In this document: positions 33,123-41,530 of the stretch, one piece after another | Position numbering within the stretch: position 1 is the stretch's first letter | Layout of the letters: each line of letters opens with the position of its first letter | Assembly: GCA_964417835.1 (NCBI GenBank) | Contig: CAYQJD010000004.1 | Location: 1 to 46,438, forward strand | Reading direction: 5' to 3' | Length of the DNA stretch: 46,438 nucleotides | Source of the DNA: UMGS1124 sp964417835 | GTDB taxonomy: Bacteria > Bacillota_I > Bacilli_A > RF39 > UBA660 | Made by a program: the position numbers and the translations under genes | The notes under the pieces: generated by a model | Database searches by the model: none | Seen by the model: only the letters and a program-made list of their open reading frames with translations | Told to the model about the DNA's origin: nothing

Positions 33123-33151
33123 TTTACTTGATTTAAACTTTGTTATAAAAT
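33123..33151 (+). promoter_or_regulatory. Promoter upstream of the rhomboid gene
   Basis: TTTACT (33123-33128) and TAAAAT (33146-33151) with 17-bp spacing lie between rluD and the rhomboid start codon. Confidence 0.4.
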
Positions 33152-33174
33152 ATATATTGAAGGGAAAATATTAT

Positions 33175-34317
33175 ATGAATAATGCTATTAAAATAACTGA
33201 AAAAGATGAATTAATCATGCGTCTAGTATATTATTTTGTGACTAAAGAAAATTATGCTCCAATAATGGTAAATGGTGTAAAAAATGAAATATGGTTAGAA
33301 AATTTAGATGCATATTATAAAATAATTAGGATAAATTCAAATTATATTCATAACAATGATCAGCTTGAATATGATATATATAAAATATTAAATGTTAATA
33401 AACAAATAAGTAAAAAAACTTTGACTAGAAAATTAAAAACTTTGAATATATTAACAGATACTAATGATAATATTAAAGTTGGAGATTATAATAATATAGA
33501 TATTTTTATTGTAAAAGAAAATAAAGATTTAGAAGATAAAAATGGATTGATTTCATTATTTCCACAAATAAATAATGAAAAGAAAATAAAAGATTTACAT
33601 GGGCTAGATTTTTTGTTAAATGTTTCAAATGATATTAATAAAAAAACAGAAATAGAAAATAAATTTTATGAAAATGTTTTCAAAAAAAAACCAATTGTTG
33701 CAACTAAAGTTATAATTGGAATAAATATTTTGATATACATGTTAAGTGTTATATTAAACCTTACTGGAAAGTTTGATATAATCACTAGTTTTGCTCTTCA
33801 TCCATATTATGTTAAAAATGGGCAATTTTATAGATTAATTACTTGTGGATTTTTGCATGGAAGTATTGTTCATTTAGTATGTAATATGTTTTCATTGCAT
33901 GTTATTGGAACTCAAATTGAAACTTTTCTTGGTAAGAAAAAATTTATATTTGTATATTTTATTAGCATGATTATAGGTAGTTTACTTTCTTGTGTTATAG
34001 CTAATACATGGAGTGTAGGAGCAAGTGGAGCAATTTTTGGGCTTTTGGGAAGTTTGCTTTACTTTGGATATCACTATAGAATATATTTGGGCAGTGTTTT
34101 AAATAGAGAAATAATCCCTTTAATATTATTTAATCTAGCTATTGGATTTATTGTACCTAATATAGATATTTCAGCTCATGTTGGAGGTTTAGTTGGTGGT
34201 ATATTTGCAACAATGATAGTAGGTATTGAAAATAAAACAAAAAAAATGGAAAGGATAAATGGGATTATAAGTTGTATTTTATTGGTTTTGTTTTTATGTT
34301 TTCTATTATTTAAATAG
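33175..34317 (+). CDS. GluP-like rhomboid intramembrane serine protease
   Basis: The ATG at 33175 follows GAAGGG by 10 nt and is preferred to the TTG at 33115, which precedes the putative promoter. The 380-residue protein has a soluble N-terminal domain of about 175 residues as in Bacillus GluP (YqgP), then six or seven membrane helices. The rhomboid features are GSIVHLVCNMFSLHVIG, the nucleophile in SVGASGAIFGLLG (Ser about 284), and AHVGGLVGG (His about 335). It should cleave membrane proteins within or near the bilayer. Bacillus GluP also carries C-terminal TPR repeats, which are missing here. Confidence 0.9.
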   Translation: MNNAIKITEKDELIMRLVYYFVTKENYAPIMVNGVKNEIWLENLDAYYKIIRINSNYIHNNDQLEYDIYKILNVNKQISKKTLTRKLKTLNILTDTNDNIKVGDYNNIDIFIVKENKDLEDKNGLISLFPQINNEKKIKDLHGLDFLLNVSNDINKKTEIENKFYENVFKKKPIVATKVIIGINILIYMLSVILNLTGKFDIITSFALHPYYVKNGQFYRLITCGFLHGSIVHLVCNMFSLHVIGTQIETFLGKKKFIFVYFISMIIGSLLSCVIANTWSVGASGAIFGLLGSLLYFGYHYRIYLGSVLNREIIPLILFNLAIGFIVPNIDISAHVGGLVGGIFATMIVGIENKTKKMERINGIISCILLVLFLCFLLFK

Positions 34318-34343
34318 CATAATAATTTTTATAAATATGAAAT

Positions 34344-34372
34344 TTGACAAAATTCAATAAATATGTTAAAAT
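34344..34372 (+). promoter_or_regulatory. Promoter P1 of the 34.4-kb attenuator element
   Basis: Consensus TTGACA (34344-34349), 17 bp, TAAAAT (34367-34372). It drives the short leader that follows. Confidence 0.7.
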
Positions 34373-34378
34373 TTAGTT

Positions 34379-34431
34379 ATCAATGGGGGTTGAAAAAATA
34401 GTATTTTAATACTCCATTGGGAGTATTTTTT
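34379..34431 (+). ncRNA. Short attenuator-like RNA with competing hairpins
   Basis: After P1, a transcript of about 50 nt would reach a terminator: AATACTCC (34408-34415) with GGAGTATT (34420-34427), then T residues. The left arm can instead pair upstream: CAATGGGG (34381-34388) complements CTCCATTG (34412-34419), allowing one G-T pair. The two pairings exclude each other, which is how attenuators and riboswitch expression platforms work. No known aptamer is recognised. A second promoter lies just downstream. Confidence 0.5.
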
Positions 34432-34435
34432 GACA

Positions 34436-34464
34436 TTGACAAAATCTAGGTTTTATGTTAAAAT
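34436..34464 (+). promoter_or_regulatory. Promoter P2 of the InlB-repeat protein gene
   Basis: Consensus TTGACA (34436-34441), 17 bp, TAAAAT (34459-34464). P1 and P2 share much of their sequence, including TTGACAAAAT and TATGTTAAAAT, so the promoter seems to have been duplicated. Confidence 0.75.
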
Positions 34465-34516
34465 ACAAACAACTTTTTAATGAGTGCAATTTAAATTCTT
34501 AGAAGGGGGAATATTT

Positions 34517-35947
34517 ATGTACGAAGATACAAAAAGTTCATTTGATTGGAAAGGTTTATTTTTAAAGGTGATTATTGCTTTCTTAGTAATACTAATTGCT
34601 ATTAAAGGATATTCTATGTTAAAGGGTAATACTGATAAAAATAAAAAAGAAAATGCACAAACTCAAGAAACTGCGGATAGTAATGCTTCATCTACATTTA
34701 CTTCAAATATGGAAAAGTTAAGAGCAGCTGGAAAAACTTATTTTGAGAAATCAAAAGAAAAACTTCCATCAGTAGAGGGTAATACTGTTATGGTAACTTT
34801 AAATGAGTTAGTAAATAGTGGTGAATTAACTAATTTATCTGATGAAGATGGAAAAACATGTGATGGAGAAAGTAGTTATGTTACAGCTACTTTAGATAAT
34901 AACGAATATAAATTAAAGGCTAATTTAGTTTGTGGTAGTGCATCAAGTTATTCATTAGTATATTTAGGAGAAAATGATTCAGAAACTAAAAATACAACTA
35001 CTACAAATAATTCCTCAAATACTACAAGTAAAACTACATCATCAAGCAATAATTGCGGTAATTCTTGTTCAACTAGTTGTTCAAATGGAACATGCGTTTC
35101 TTCAGTTAGTGTAAGCACTAGTACAAGTGTCTCACAAAGTGTTTCAATTAACAATAACTCATCACAGTCTAATAGTTCATCAAATAATGGAAGTAATAAT
35201 GCATCTACTGTTAAATATTATACAGTATCATTTGATGCAAATGGAGGTCGTACAAGTTATAGATCTCAAACTATAAAAGCTAATGATGTAGCAACTTATC
35301 CAGGATCAAATTCAAAAAGTGGTTATGAATTTTTAGGATGGTATTTAAATGGAGTTAAATATGATTTTGATACTCCTGTAACTAAAAATATTACTTTAGT
35401 TGCTAAATATAGAATTATTACAGATGATTATTTATATGATGATACATATGATGACGATATTGTTTATGAAGAATCACTAGTTACTAGAACTTATACAACG
35501 GAAGTTTACACTATGGGATGGGATACTTATGGTACTAATTATATTAATATTAATCATACATTGAAATTACCATCATATCTTAATGATAGTGATATTACTA
35601 AAGTAAGAATAAAGAATATTGAATTTGTAAGTGCAATTGATACGACAAATGAAATTAATAGCTATTATAATAATCATTCTAAAACATTTATTTATACTTC
35701 TAGTGTTTGGGATGCTGATGTACTAACAAAATCATCTTTAGCTGTTATAAAAGGAAGTTCAGTAGATTTTGAATATAGTAAATCTTATAAAACTTTAAGC
35801 AGAGCAAAAAGTACTGGATTTGATGTTTCTTGGGATGGAAATGTACAAAGACAATGTGGTTCAACATTCTCTGTTAATGGTGTTTCTAATTTATGTAATT
35901 ACGGAATAGTATATGAAGTAACTTGGGAATATCAAATCTACGAATAA
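34517..35947 (+). CDS. Membrane-anchored surface protein with InlB B-repeat
   Basis: The start is ATG 34517, 7 nt after AAGGGGG; the in-frame ATG at 34484 has no such site. The 476-residue protein has a short cytoplasmic start, one membrane helix (about 15-34), a small domain at about 60-155 with two cysteines, a low-complexity Ser/Asn/Thr linker of about 90 residues, and an InlB B-repeat-like unit (Flg_new family) at about 235-300 (VSFDANGGRTSY, then YEFLGWYLNGVKYDF). An acidic Asp/Tyr linker and an unassigned beta-rich C-terminal domain follow. It is exposed outside the cell and may bind wall or host components. The 60-155 domain matches residues 40-115 of the minus-strand protein at 36178-37290. 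Confidence 0.8.
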   Translation: MYEDTKSSFDWKGLFLKVIIAFLVILIAIKGYSMLKGNTDKNKKENAQTQETADSNASSTFTSNMEKLRAAGKTYFEKSKEKLPSVEGNTVMVTLNELVNSGELTNLSDEDGKTCDGESSYVTATLDNNEYKLKANLVCGSASSYSLVYLGENDSETKNTTTTNNSSNTTSKTTSSSNNCGNSCSTSCSNGTCVSSVSVSTSTSVSQSVSINNNSSQSNSSSNNGSNNASTVKYYTVSFDANGGRTSYRSQTIKANDVATYPGSNSKSGYEFLGWYLNGVKYDFDTPVTKNITLVAKYRIITDDYLYDDTYDDDIVYEESLVTRTYTTEVYTMGWDTYGTNYININHTLKLPSYLNDSDITKVRIKNIEFVSAIDTTNEINSYYNNHSKTFIYTSSVWDADVLTKSSLAVIKGSSVDFEYSKSYKTLSRAKSTGFDVSWDGNVQRQCGSTFSVNGVSNLCNYGIVYEVTWEYQIYE

Positions 35948-35981
35948 TATAAGAAAATTTATATTAGAATGAATAGTAAGT

Positions 35982-36019
35982 AAAAGTGTACACAAAAAAA
36001 GTGTATGCTTTTATTTTTT
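35982..36019 (+). terminator. Terminator after the InlB-repeat gene
   Basis: AAAAGTGTACAC (35982-35993) and GTGTATGCTTTT (36001-36012) form a 12-bp stem with two G-T pairs and a 7-nt A loop, then a T-rich run. The next 158 bp up to the minus-strand gene hold nothing I can name. Confidence 0.8.
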
Positions 36020-36177
36020 TATAGTTTTTTGATATTCATATTTTGGAGGATTATTTTATTAAGCTATCATTTTAATTATATTTTAACAAAAAAAAGCAAA
36101 CATTTATTTGATAAAACTCTATAAAGTTCATTTCAAATTTCCTGTTTACTATAAATTGTAATGTATATTTTTAGTAT

Positions 36178-37290
36178 TTATTTATCTTTTAAAGTATTGT
36201 TAAATCCAAGTACTATATAAGGATCATCTTTTGTACCACTACCAGTCACATTAGTATTTTGACTTATATTTATAACTAATCTAGCCATACCAGAGTTAAC
36301 TGCATTTGTTTCAAATGCTGTTCCTGAGATTTTGAATACTTGATAGTTGTTTTCACTAGAACCAGTTAATGTCCAATAAGGGGTGTCTAATGCAGCTAAG
36401 TAATTATAATTATTGCATGCACTAGATGTGGAATTAATACAATTATAATCTAAACTAGCTAATAAAAATTCATTTAATTGTAGTAGTCCTAAATATTGAT
36501 TTTCTAATATTTCTGAACACTCGATGCTTCCATCATTAATAGTTTCTTTTTCACTTCTTTTTCCTATACATAAATTTGTTTCTTTAATATAAGCTTTTCC
36601 ATCATCACTAAATAGAGAATCATCATTATATATTTGATCTAAGGAATCTTTGATTCTACTATTTATTCCATTATAAACATAGCTATTATATCCAGTTGCC
36701 ATTAATTTATCACTATTATATCTATTGTCCCAAACAACAGAAGATCTTCTTGTAGCTTCAATTAATCTTATTGAACCATCTTCGTTTATTTTGGTTATTC
36801 TCCATAATATTCCGTCTAATATAATATAATTATTAACATTGTCACCTCTAAATAAAAAACTATTTCCATAGGTATACAAACCGTTTCCAGAATTTACAAC
36901 ATTTTTTAATAAGGTTTCTTTTAAATTTTTAGTAACATAATTATTATTACTTGTTGAACAATTTAAATTTGGAGAATACATATAATAATCATTATTATTT
37001 TCAATTATAAGTGATCCAGCACAACTTGTATTTTTATCCAATATTTTATCTAACTCGTCTATAATTCCCATATTTGTTAGATCGCTTAAAGAAAGAGTTT
37101 TTATATTACCTTTATTTGGTAATTCACTTTGATGTTGAGTAAAATAATTTTTAGCTTTATCAATTATTTTACTTTCTAATTCCTCTGCACTATATCTTTT
37201 TTTTGGTAGTGACATTAAGAAAAGGAATAAAACGATTATAACAAATACAGCAATAACTATTAACATAATCTTTTTAAATTTTTTATCCAT
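36178..37290 (-). CDS. Single-pass surface protein with pilin-like domain
   Basis: The 370-residue protein has a lysine-rich start and one membrane helix (about 9-27). A domain at about 40-115 follows (KAKNYFTQHQSELP, then LSLSDLTNMGII, a conserved cysteine, NLNCS). The C-terminal region begins at about 150 with GILWRITKINEDGSIRL and ends in GTKDDPYIV, the type of ending I associate with gut Firmicute proteins annotated as type II secretion or pseudopilin-like. The first extracellular domain aligns with that of the 34517-35947 protein and weakly with the pseudopilin at 41067. It is convergent with the InlB-repeat gene. Function is unknown. Confidence 0.65.
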   Translation of the reverse strand: MDKKFKKIMLIVIAVFVIIVLFLFLMSLPKKRYSAEELESKIIDKAKNYFTQHQSELPNKGNIKTLSLSDLTNMGIIDELDKILDKNTSCAGSLIIENNNDYYMYSPNLNCSTSNNNYVTKNLKETLLKNVVNSGNGLYTYGNSFLFRGDNVNNYIILDGILWRITKINEDGSIRLIEATRRSSVVWDNRYNSDKLMATGYNSYVYNGINSRIKDSLDQIYNDDSLFSDDGKAYIKETNLCIGKRSEKETINDGSIECSEILENQYLGLLQLNEFLLASLDYNCINSTSSACNNYNYLAALDTPYWTLTGSSENNYQVFKISGTAFETNAVNSGMARLVINISQNTNVTGSGTKDDPYIVLGFNNTLKDK

Positions 37291-37309
37291 AATTTCAACT
37301 CCTACAAAA

Positions 37310-37338
37310 AGTATAGCATGTGTATTTTTTTATTTCAA
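37310..37338 (-). promoter_or_regulatory. Promoter of the pilin-like surface protein gene
   Basis: Read leftward, TTGAAA (37338-37333) and TATACT (37315-37310) are separated by 17 bp, with GTAGGAG before the start. An inverted repeat TAATAAGT/ACTTATTA at 37362-37388 lies between this promoter and the divergent DUF3048 gene. Confidence 0.65.
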
Positions 37339-37446
37339 TTGATTATTATTTTAATCATGGCTAATAAGTGAAATTTTTTTACTTATTATTTCTGTATTTT
37401 AATATTTTATTATTTATGTTATATTATCATTATAGGAAGTGTAGAA

Positions 37447-38538
37447 ATGAAAAAGAAAAAAAACGAAATGATAAAAATGCCTAAGACAAAAAAACAAAAA
37501 TTAAACTTAAAACATAAAAAATTGATAATCGTAATTTTAATTCTTATTGTTGTTTTTATTTCTTTGATTTATTTAACAAAGAATAATCCTGAAATAAAAG
37601 AAAAATTAAATAATACTACTCCAGAAATTAAGCAAGAAGAAAAAATTTCTTTAGAAGTTTATGATGAATCGAGTAATGCTAGACCATATGCTATAATGAT
37701 TCCAAATGATTCAGTGGCTAAAAAAAGACATTATGGACTTCAAAAAGCGTATATGATTTATGAAATTACAGTTGAAGGAGGTATAACTAGATTAATAGCC
37801 TTGTTTAAGGATGTGGATGTAGATAAAATTGGACCCGTAAGAAGTAGTAGACATTATTTTTTAGATTATGCATTAGAAAGTGATGCAATTTATGTACACT
37901 TTGGTTGGAGTCCTCAAGCTGAAAGCGATATAAAAACATTAGGAATAAATAATTTGAATGGACTATATAATCCATCTAATATGTTTTGGAGAGATAAAAA
38001 TTATAGTAGCCCAAATAATGCTTATACTTCAACAGCAAATATAAAAATAGCTGCAGAAGCAAAAAATTATAGAATGAATTCTGATAATTATAAATTATTA
38101 AACTATAAAAAAGATGTTGATTTAACAAGTTATGAAAATAATATATCTGCAAATAAAATAAAGATAGATTATGCGGGTAATACTTATGTAAAATATTTAT
38201 ATAATGAAGAGAAACAATATTATTTAAGATATAATAATGAAAATGAAGATATAGATCTTTTGACAAACGAACAGATGCATTTTAAGAATATAATTATCTT
38301 AAAGATGGATACTGTTACGATTTCAGGAGATGAAAAAGGAAGACAAAATTTAAACAATATTGGTAGTGGTAAAGGTTATTATATAACTAATGGTAAAGCA
38401 ATAGAAATAACATGGAATAAAGATAGTAGATCATCAAAAACTATTTATAGAGATAGTTTAGGAAATGAAATAAATGTAAACGATGGAAATACTTTTATTC
38501 AAATACAGCCAACTAATAAAAATGTTATTCTAGAATAA
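37447..38538 (+). CDS. DUF3048 (YerB-like) membrane-anchored protein
   Basis: The 363-residue protein has a lysine-rich cytoplasmic start, one membrane helix near 27-45, then the DUF3048 N-terminal domain: ARPYAIMIPND, ITVEGGITRLIALF, KIGPVRSSRHYFLDYA and VHFGWSPQAES. The C-terminal domain carries KGYYITNGKAIEITWNKDS. Bacillus YerB is the reference member, a predicted lipoprotein of unknown function. This one is anchored by a helix and not by a lipobox. AGGAAGTG precedes the ATG. The downstream gene is 12 bp away. Confidence 0.88.
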   Translation: MKKKKNEMIKMPKTKKQKLNLKHKKLIIVILILIVVFISLIYLTKNNPEIKEKLNNTTPEIKQEEKISLEVYDESSNARPYAIMIPNDSVAKKRHYGLQKAYMIYEITVEGGITRLIALFKDVDVDKIGPVRSSRHYFLDYALESDAIYVHFGWSPQAESDIKTLGINNLNGLYNPSNMFWRDKNYSSPNNAYTSTANIKIAAEAKNYRMNSDNYKLLNYKKDVDLTSYENNISANKIKIDYAGNTYVKYLYNEEKQYYLRYNNENEDIDLLTNEQMHFKNIIILKMDTVTISGDEKGRQNLNNIGSGKGYYITNGKAIEITWNKDSRSSKTIYRDSLGNEINVNDGNTFIQIQPTNKNVILE

Positions 38539-38550
38539 GGAGAAGGTATA

Positions 38551-38790
38551 ATGGAATTTATAATGGAAAATTATTTGATTATAATTTTAGTAGGTATATT
38601 TTTTGTTTTTGCACTTATAGGATATTTAATTGATATGGCAAGAAAACCAAAGAATGATGAAACTATTATTCCAAAAGAAATTGAGCCTATTAAAGTAACT
38701 AAAATAGAACAAGATGAAGAAAATGTAGAAAATAAAGAAGATGAATTATTAGAAAACTACGATAATTTAAATATGAATGATAAAATTTAA
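38551..38790 (+). CDS. Small single-pass membrane protein, unknown
   Basis: The 79-residue protein has one N-terminal membrane helix (about 8-28, IIILVGIFFVFALIGYLI) followed by an acidic cytoplasmic tail rich in Glu, Asp and Asn. AAGGAGAAG precedes the ATG. I do not recognise the family. It lies between the DUF3048 gene and cdaA, 56 bp before the latter, which suggests a role at the envelope. Confidence 0.65.
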   Translation: MEFIMENYLIIILVGIFFVFALIGYLIDMARKPKNDETIIPKEIEPIKVTKIEQDEENVENKEDELLENYDNLNMNDKI

Positions 38791-38846
38791 TATTATAGAA
38801 ATAAGTTTATTTATCTGTTATAATAAGAAAATAAAGGAGTGATAAA

Positions 38847-39659
38847 ATGACATTCACATCAATTTGGAGTGTTATTACCAAAATAATTGATATATGTTTA
38901 ATATGGATAATGTTTTACTTTATATTTAAGAATATAAAAAATAATGTAAAAATGGTTTTAATATTTAAGGGTGTTTTGATAATAATCCTTATAAAAATTT
39001 TAAGTAATTTGTTAGACTTATATACTGTTGGATTATTATTAGAATATGTTTTGTCTTGGGGACCTATAGCATTAATAATTATATTTCAACCTGAAATTCG
39101 TAATGTTCTTGAAAGCATAGGAAGAAGTCAACTTTTAGGTCGACATAAAGTTTTAACAGTAGATGAAAGAGAAAAAATTGTATATGAAATAATGTCTGCA
39201 GTAGAATATTTGAAAAAAAATAGAATTGGTGCTCTAATTGTTTTAGAAAGAAATATGTCTTTACAAGAATACATTGAACCTGCTAATAAGATTTATTCAG
39301 ATATAACAGCTCCATTATTAGAAGCAATATTTTTACCCCCTAATCCTTTGCATGATGGTGGGATAATAATTCAGGGTGATAGATTGACTTGTGCTGGAGC
39401 AGTATTTAAAACAAGTATGAATCCTAATGTTAACAAAAAATTAGGAACTCGCCATAGAGCAGCTTTAGGTGTTGCAGAAGAAACTGATGCTATTGCTTTA
39501 GTTGTTTCGGAAGAAACTGGAAGAATATCAATTGCTGTAGATAATCATTTATATTATAATTTAACATTAGAGGAATTTAAGATAAAATTAATGGATGAAT
39601 TAAAACCAAAAACAGAGATTTTTTATGATGCTGATGAGGAGGATGATATAGATGAATAA
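38847..39659 (+). CDS. cdaA: Diadenylate cyclase CdaA
   Basis: The 270-residue protein has three N-terminal membrane helices and the DAC domain, with FQPEIRNVLESIGR, PLHDGGIIIQGD near residue 168 and LGTRHRAALG near 200. It makes c-di-AMP from two ATP molecules at the membrane and regulates potassium and wall homeostasis. The DGA part of the usual DGA...RHR pair is DGG here. The last codons overlap the start of cdaR by 8 bp, as expected for this pair. AAGGAGTGA is the ribosome binding site. Confidence 0.95.
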   Translation: MTFTSIWSVITKIIDICLIWIMFYFIFKNIKNNVKMVLIFKGVLIIILIKILSNLLDLYTVGLLLEYVLSWGPIALIIIFQPEIRNVLESIGRSQLLGRHKVLTVDEREKIVYEIMSAVEYLKKNRIGALIVLERNMSLQEYIEPANKIYSDITAPLLEAIFLPPNPLHDGGIIIQGDRLTCAGAVFKTSMNPNVNKKLGTRHRAALGVAEETDAIALVVSEETGRISIAVDNHLYYNLTLEEFKIKLMDELKPKTEIFYDADEEDDIDE

Positions 39660-41019
39660 GTTAATAAATATTCTTTCTTCATTTTTTAAAGCTATATATA
39701 ATTTTTTGGATAAAATAATTGTTACTCCAATAAGTAAGATTATATATAAAATCGGTAAATTAGGTAAAAATAATTCTGGTAAATTTGAAAAAATATTAAA
39801 TAGACCTATAGTCTTACTATATGTTTCATTATTTTGTGCGATAGGTATATTTTTGTTAATAGATAATAAAGTAATTTCACTTGTAGATAATGAAGCAGAA
39901 GTTATAACAGATCAACCAGTAAATATAATTTATAATGAAGAAAATTATGTTGTTGAAGGTGTGCCAGAAACTGTTGATATAACATTAATTGGTTCAAAAA
40001 GTAATTTATATTTAGCTAAACAGATTGGTGATCATAAAATAGTATTAGATTTAACTAAATATACACCAGGAACTTATAAAGTTAAATTGAAGTATAATCA
40101 TTCAATGAATAATATTAGTTATAAACTTGATCCATCAACGATTTCTGTTAAAATTAGCGAAAAAGAAAGTGAAGTATTTAGTCTAACTTACGATTTATTA
40201 AATGAAAATAAATTAGATAAAAAATTGACAATAAATAGTGTTAAGTTAGATAAAAGTGAAGTTATTGTTAAAGGATCTAAAGAAACTTTAGAAACTATAT
40301 CGAATGTAAAAGCTTTAATAGATTTAGAAGCAGCAGCCCTATCAAATAAAGGAGAATATACTGTAGATTCTATAAAACTAGTAGCATACGATAATAATGG
40401 TAATAAAGTTAATAATGTTGAAATGGTACCTAATAATATTAGTGCCACAATAAAAGTGGATTCTTATTCTGTTGAATTACCAATTAAAGTAGTCACTACT
40501 GGTAATATTACAACAGGATATGCTCTTAATAGTTTAACAAGCTCAGTTACAAAAGTTACAGTTTATGGTGATCAGGAAGTTTTAGATTCATTAACATATA
40601 TTGAAGCCTCAGTAGATGTGACAGGTTTAAGCAATGATAAAACATTTAGTGGTGTAACTTTAACTAAACCAAATGGGGTAAGATATATTAGTGAAAATAC
40701 TACTAGCGTTACAGTAACTTTGGATTCAGAAACTAGCAAAGAGTTCTCGGGAGTAGAAATTTCATCTAGAAATTTAGCAAGCGGCTATAGTGTTTCTGCA
40801 TTAACAGAAAATGATAGAAGTATTAATGTTATTGTTAAAGGAGTTTCTAGTGCGTTAGAAAGTTTAGAATCTTCTAAGATAAAAGCATATATAGATTTAT
40901 CGGGGTATACTGCAGGTACTTATGATGTAGAAGTAAAACTTGAAATTGATGATCCGAGATTTACTTTAGTTTCCACAACTAATAAAGTAACTATAAAAAT
41001 AACTAAAGTGGCTAATTAG
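39652..41019 (+). CDS. cdaR: CdaR-type regulator with YbbR repeats
   Basis: The 455-residue protein has one membrane helix (about 55-75) after a basic cytoplasmic segment, then four extracellular YbbR-like beta units of about 80 residues (for example VEGVPETVDITLIGSKSNL, VIVKGSKETLETI, VTVYGDQEVLDSL and VIVKGVSSALESL). CdaR modulates CdaA activity. The overlap with cdaA supports cotranslation. The normal third gene, glmM, is not next; a pseudopilin gene is. Confidence 0.92.
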   Translation: MNKLINILSSFFKAIYNFLDKIIVTPISKIIYKIGKLGKNNSGKFEKILNRPIVLLYVSLFCAIGIFLLIDNKVISLVDNEAEVITDQPVNIIYNEENYVVEGVPETVDITLIGSKSNLYLAKQIGDHKIVLDLTKYTPGTYKVKLKYNHSMNNISYKLDPSTISVKISEKESEVFSLTYDLLNENKLDKKLTINSVKLDKSEVIVKGSKETLETISNVKALIDLEAAALSNKGEYTVDSIKLVAYDNNGNKVNNVEMVPNNISATIKVDSYSVELPIKVVTTGNITTGYALNSLTSSVTKVTVYGDQEVLDSLTYIEASVDVTGLSNDKTFSGVTLTKPNGVRYISENTTSVTVTLDSETSKEFSGVEISSRNLASGYSVSALTENDRSINVIVKGVSSALESLESSKIKAYIDLSGYTAGTYDVEVKLEIDDPRFTLVSTTNKVTIKITKVAN

Positions 41020-41030
41020 CTACTTTTTTT
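41005..41030 (+). terminator. Terminator overlapping the cdaR stop
   Basis: AAAGTGGCTA (41005-41014) pairs with TAGCTACTTT (41017-41026), including one G-T pair, and a T-run follows. The stop codon of cdaR lies inside the hairpin. Confidence 0.65.
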
Positions 41031-41066
41031 TGTTTTTTTATTGTATAATTAAAATAGGTGGTACAT

Positions 41067-41516
41067 ATGAATAAAGGTTTTACATTGGTAGAATTAATTG
41101 CAGTAATATCAATACTTGGTATTTTAGTAATAATTACAACACCTGTTTATGGAACAATAAGTACCAATATAAAAACTAGAAATTATGAATCAAAAAAAAC
41201 ATCAATCAAGAAATCTGTTTTATCATATTCCGAAAAATATTTAAAAGATAAAATATATAATGGTACAAATAATAATTGCTATTATTTTTCAGTAAAATAC
41301 TTAATTCATAATGGAATTATCTCTAGCGATTCAGAAAGTGAAGAATACATAGAAAATACTGTAACTGGTGATAAATATAAAGAAAATGATTTATATATCG
41401 TTGTATATTATGATACAGTCAACTTGAAATTAGTATCAAGTACTAGAGATGATAATAATAGTTGTACTTGCAATAATAAAGTTTGTGATAATAAAGATAG
41501 TTGTTCTGGATTTTAG
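41067..41516 (+). CDS. Type IV prepilin-like (pseudopilin) protein
   Basis: The start is ATG 41067, after AGGTGG. The product of 149 residues begins MNKGFTLVELIAVISILGIL, a textbook prepilin leader with cleavage expected after the glycine, the conserved E at +5 and a hydrophobic N-terminal helix. The globular part has a VKYLIHNGIISS segment resembling the L..L...G.I block of the nearby surface proteins. The C-terminus is cysteine-rich, with six cysteines in the last 20 residues (CTCNNKVC, CSGF). No prepilin peptidase, ATPase or other pilus gene lies in the window, so the assembly machinery must be elsewhere. Confidence 0.85.
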   Translation: MNKGFTLVELIAVISILGILVIITTPVYGTISTNIKTRNYESKKTSIKKSVLSYSEKYLKDKIYNGTNNNCYYFSVKYLIHNGIISSDSESEEYIENTVTGDKYKENDLYIVVYYDTVNLKLVSSTRDDNNSCTCNNKVCDNKDSCSGF

Positions 41517-41530
41517 AAAGGATATAAAAT

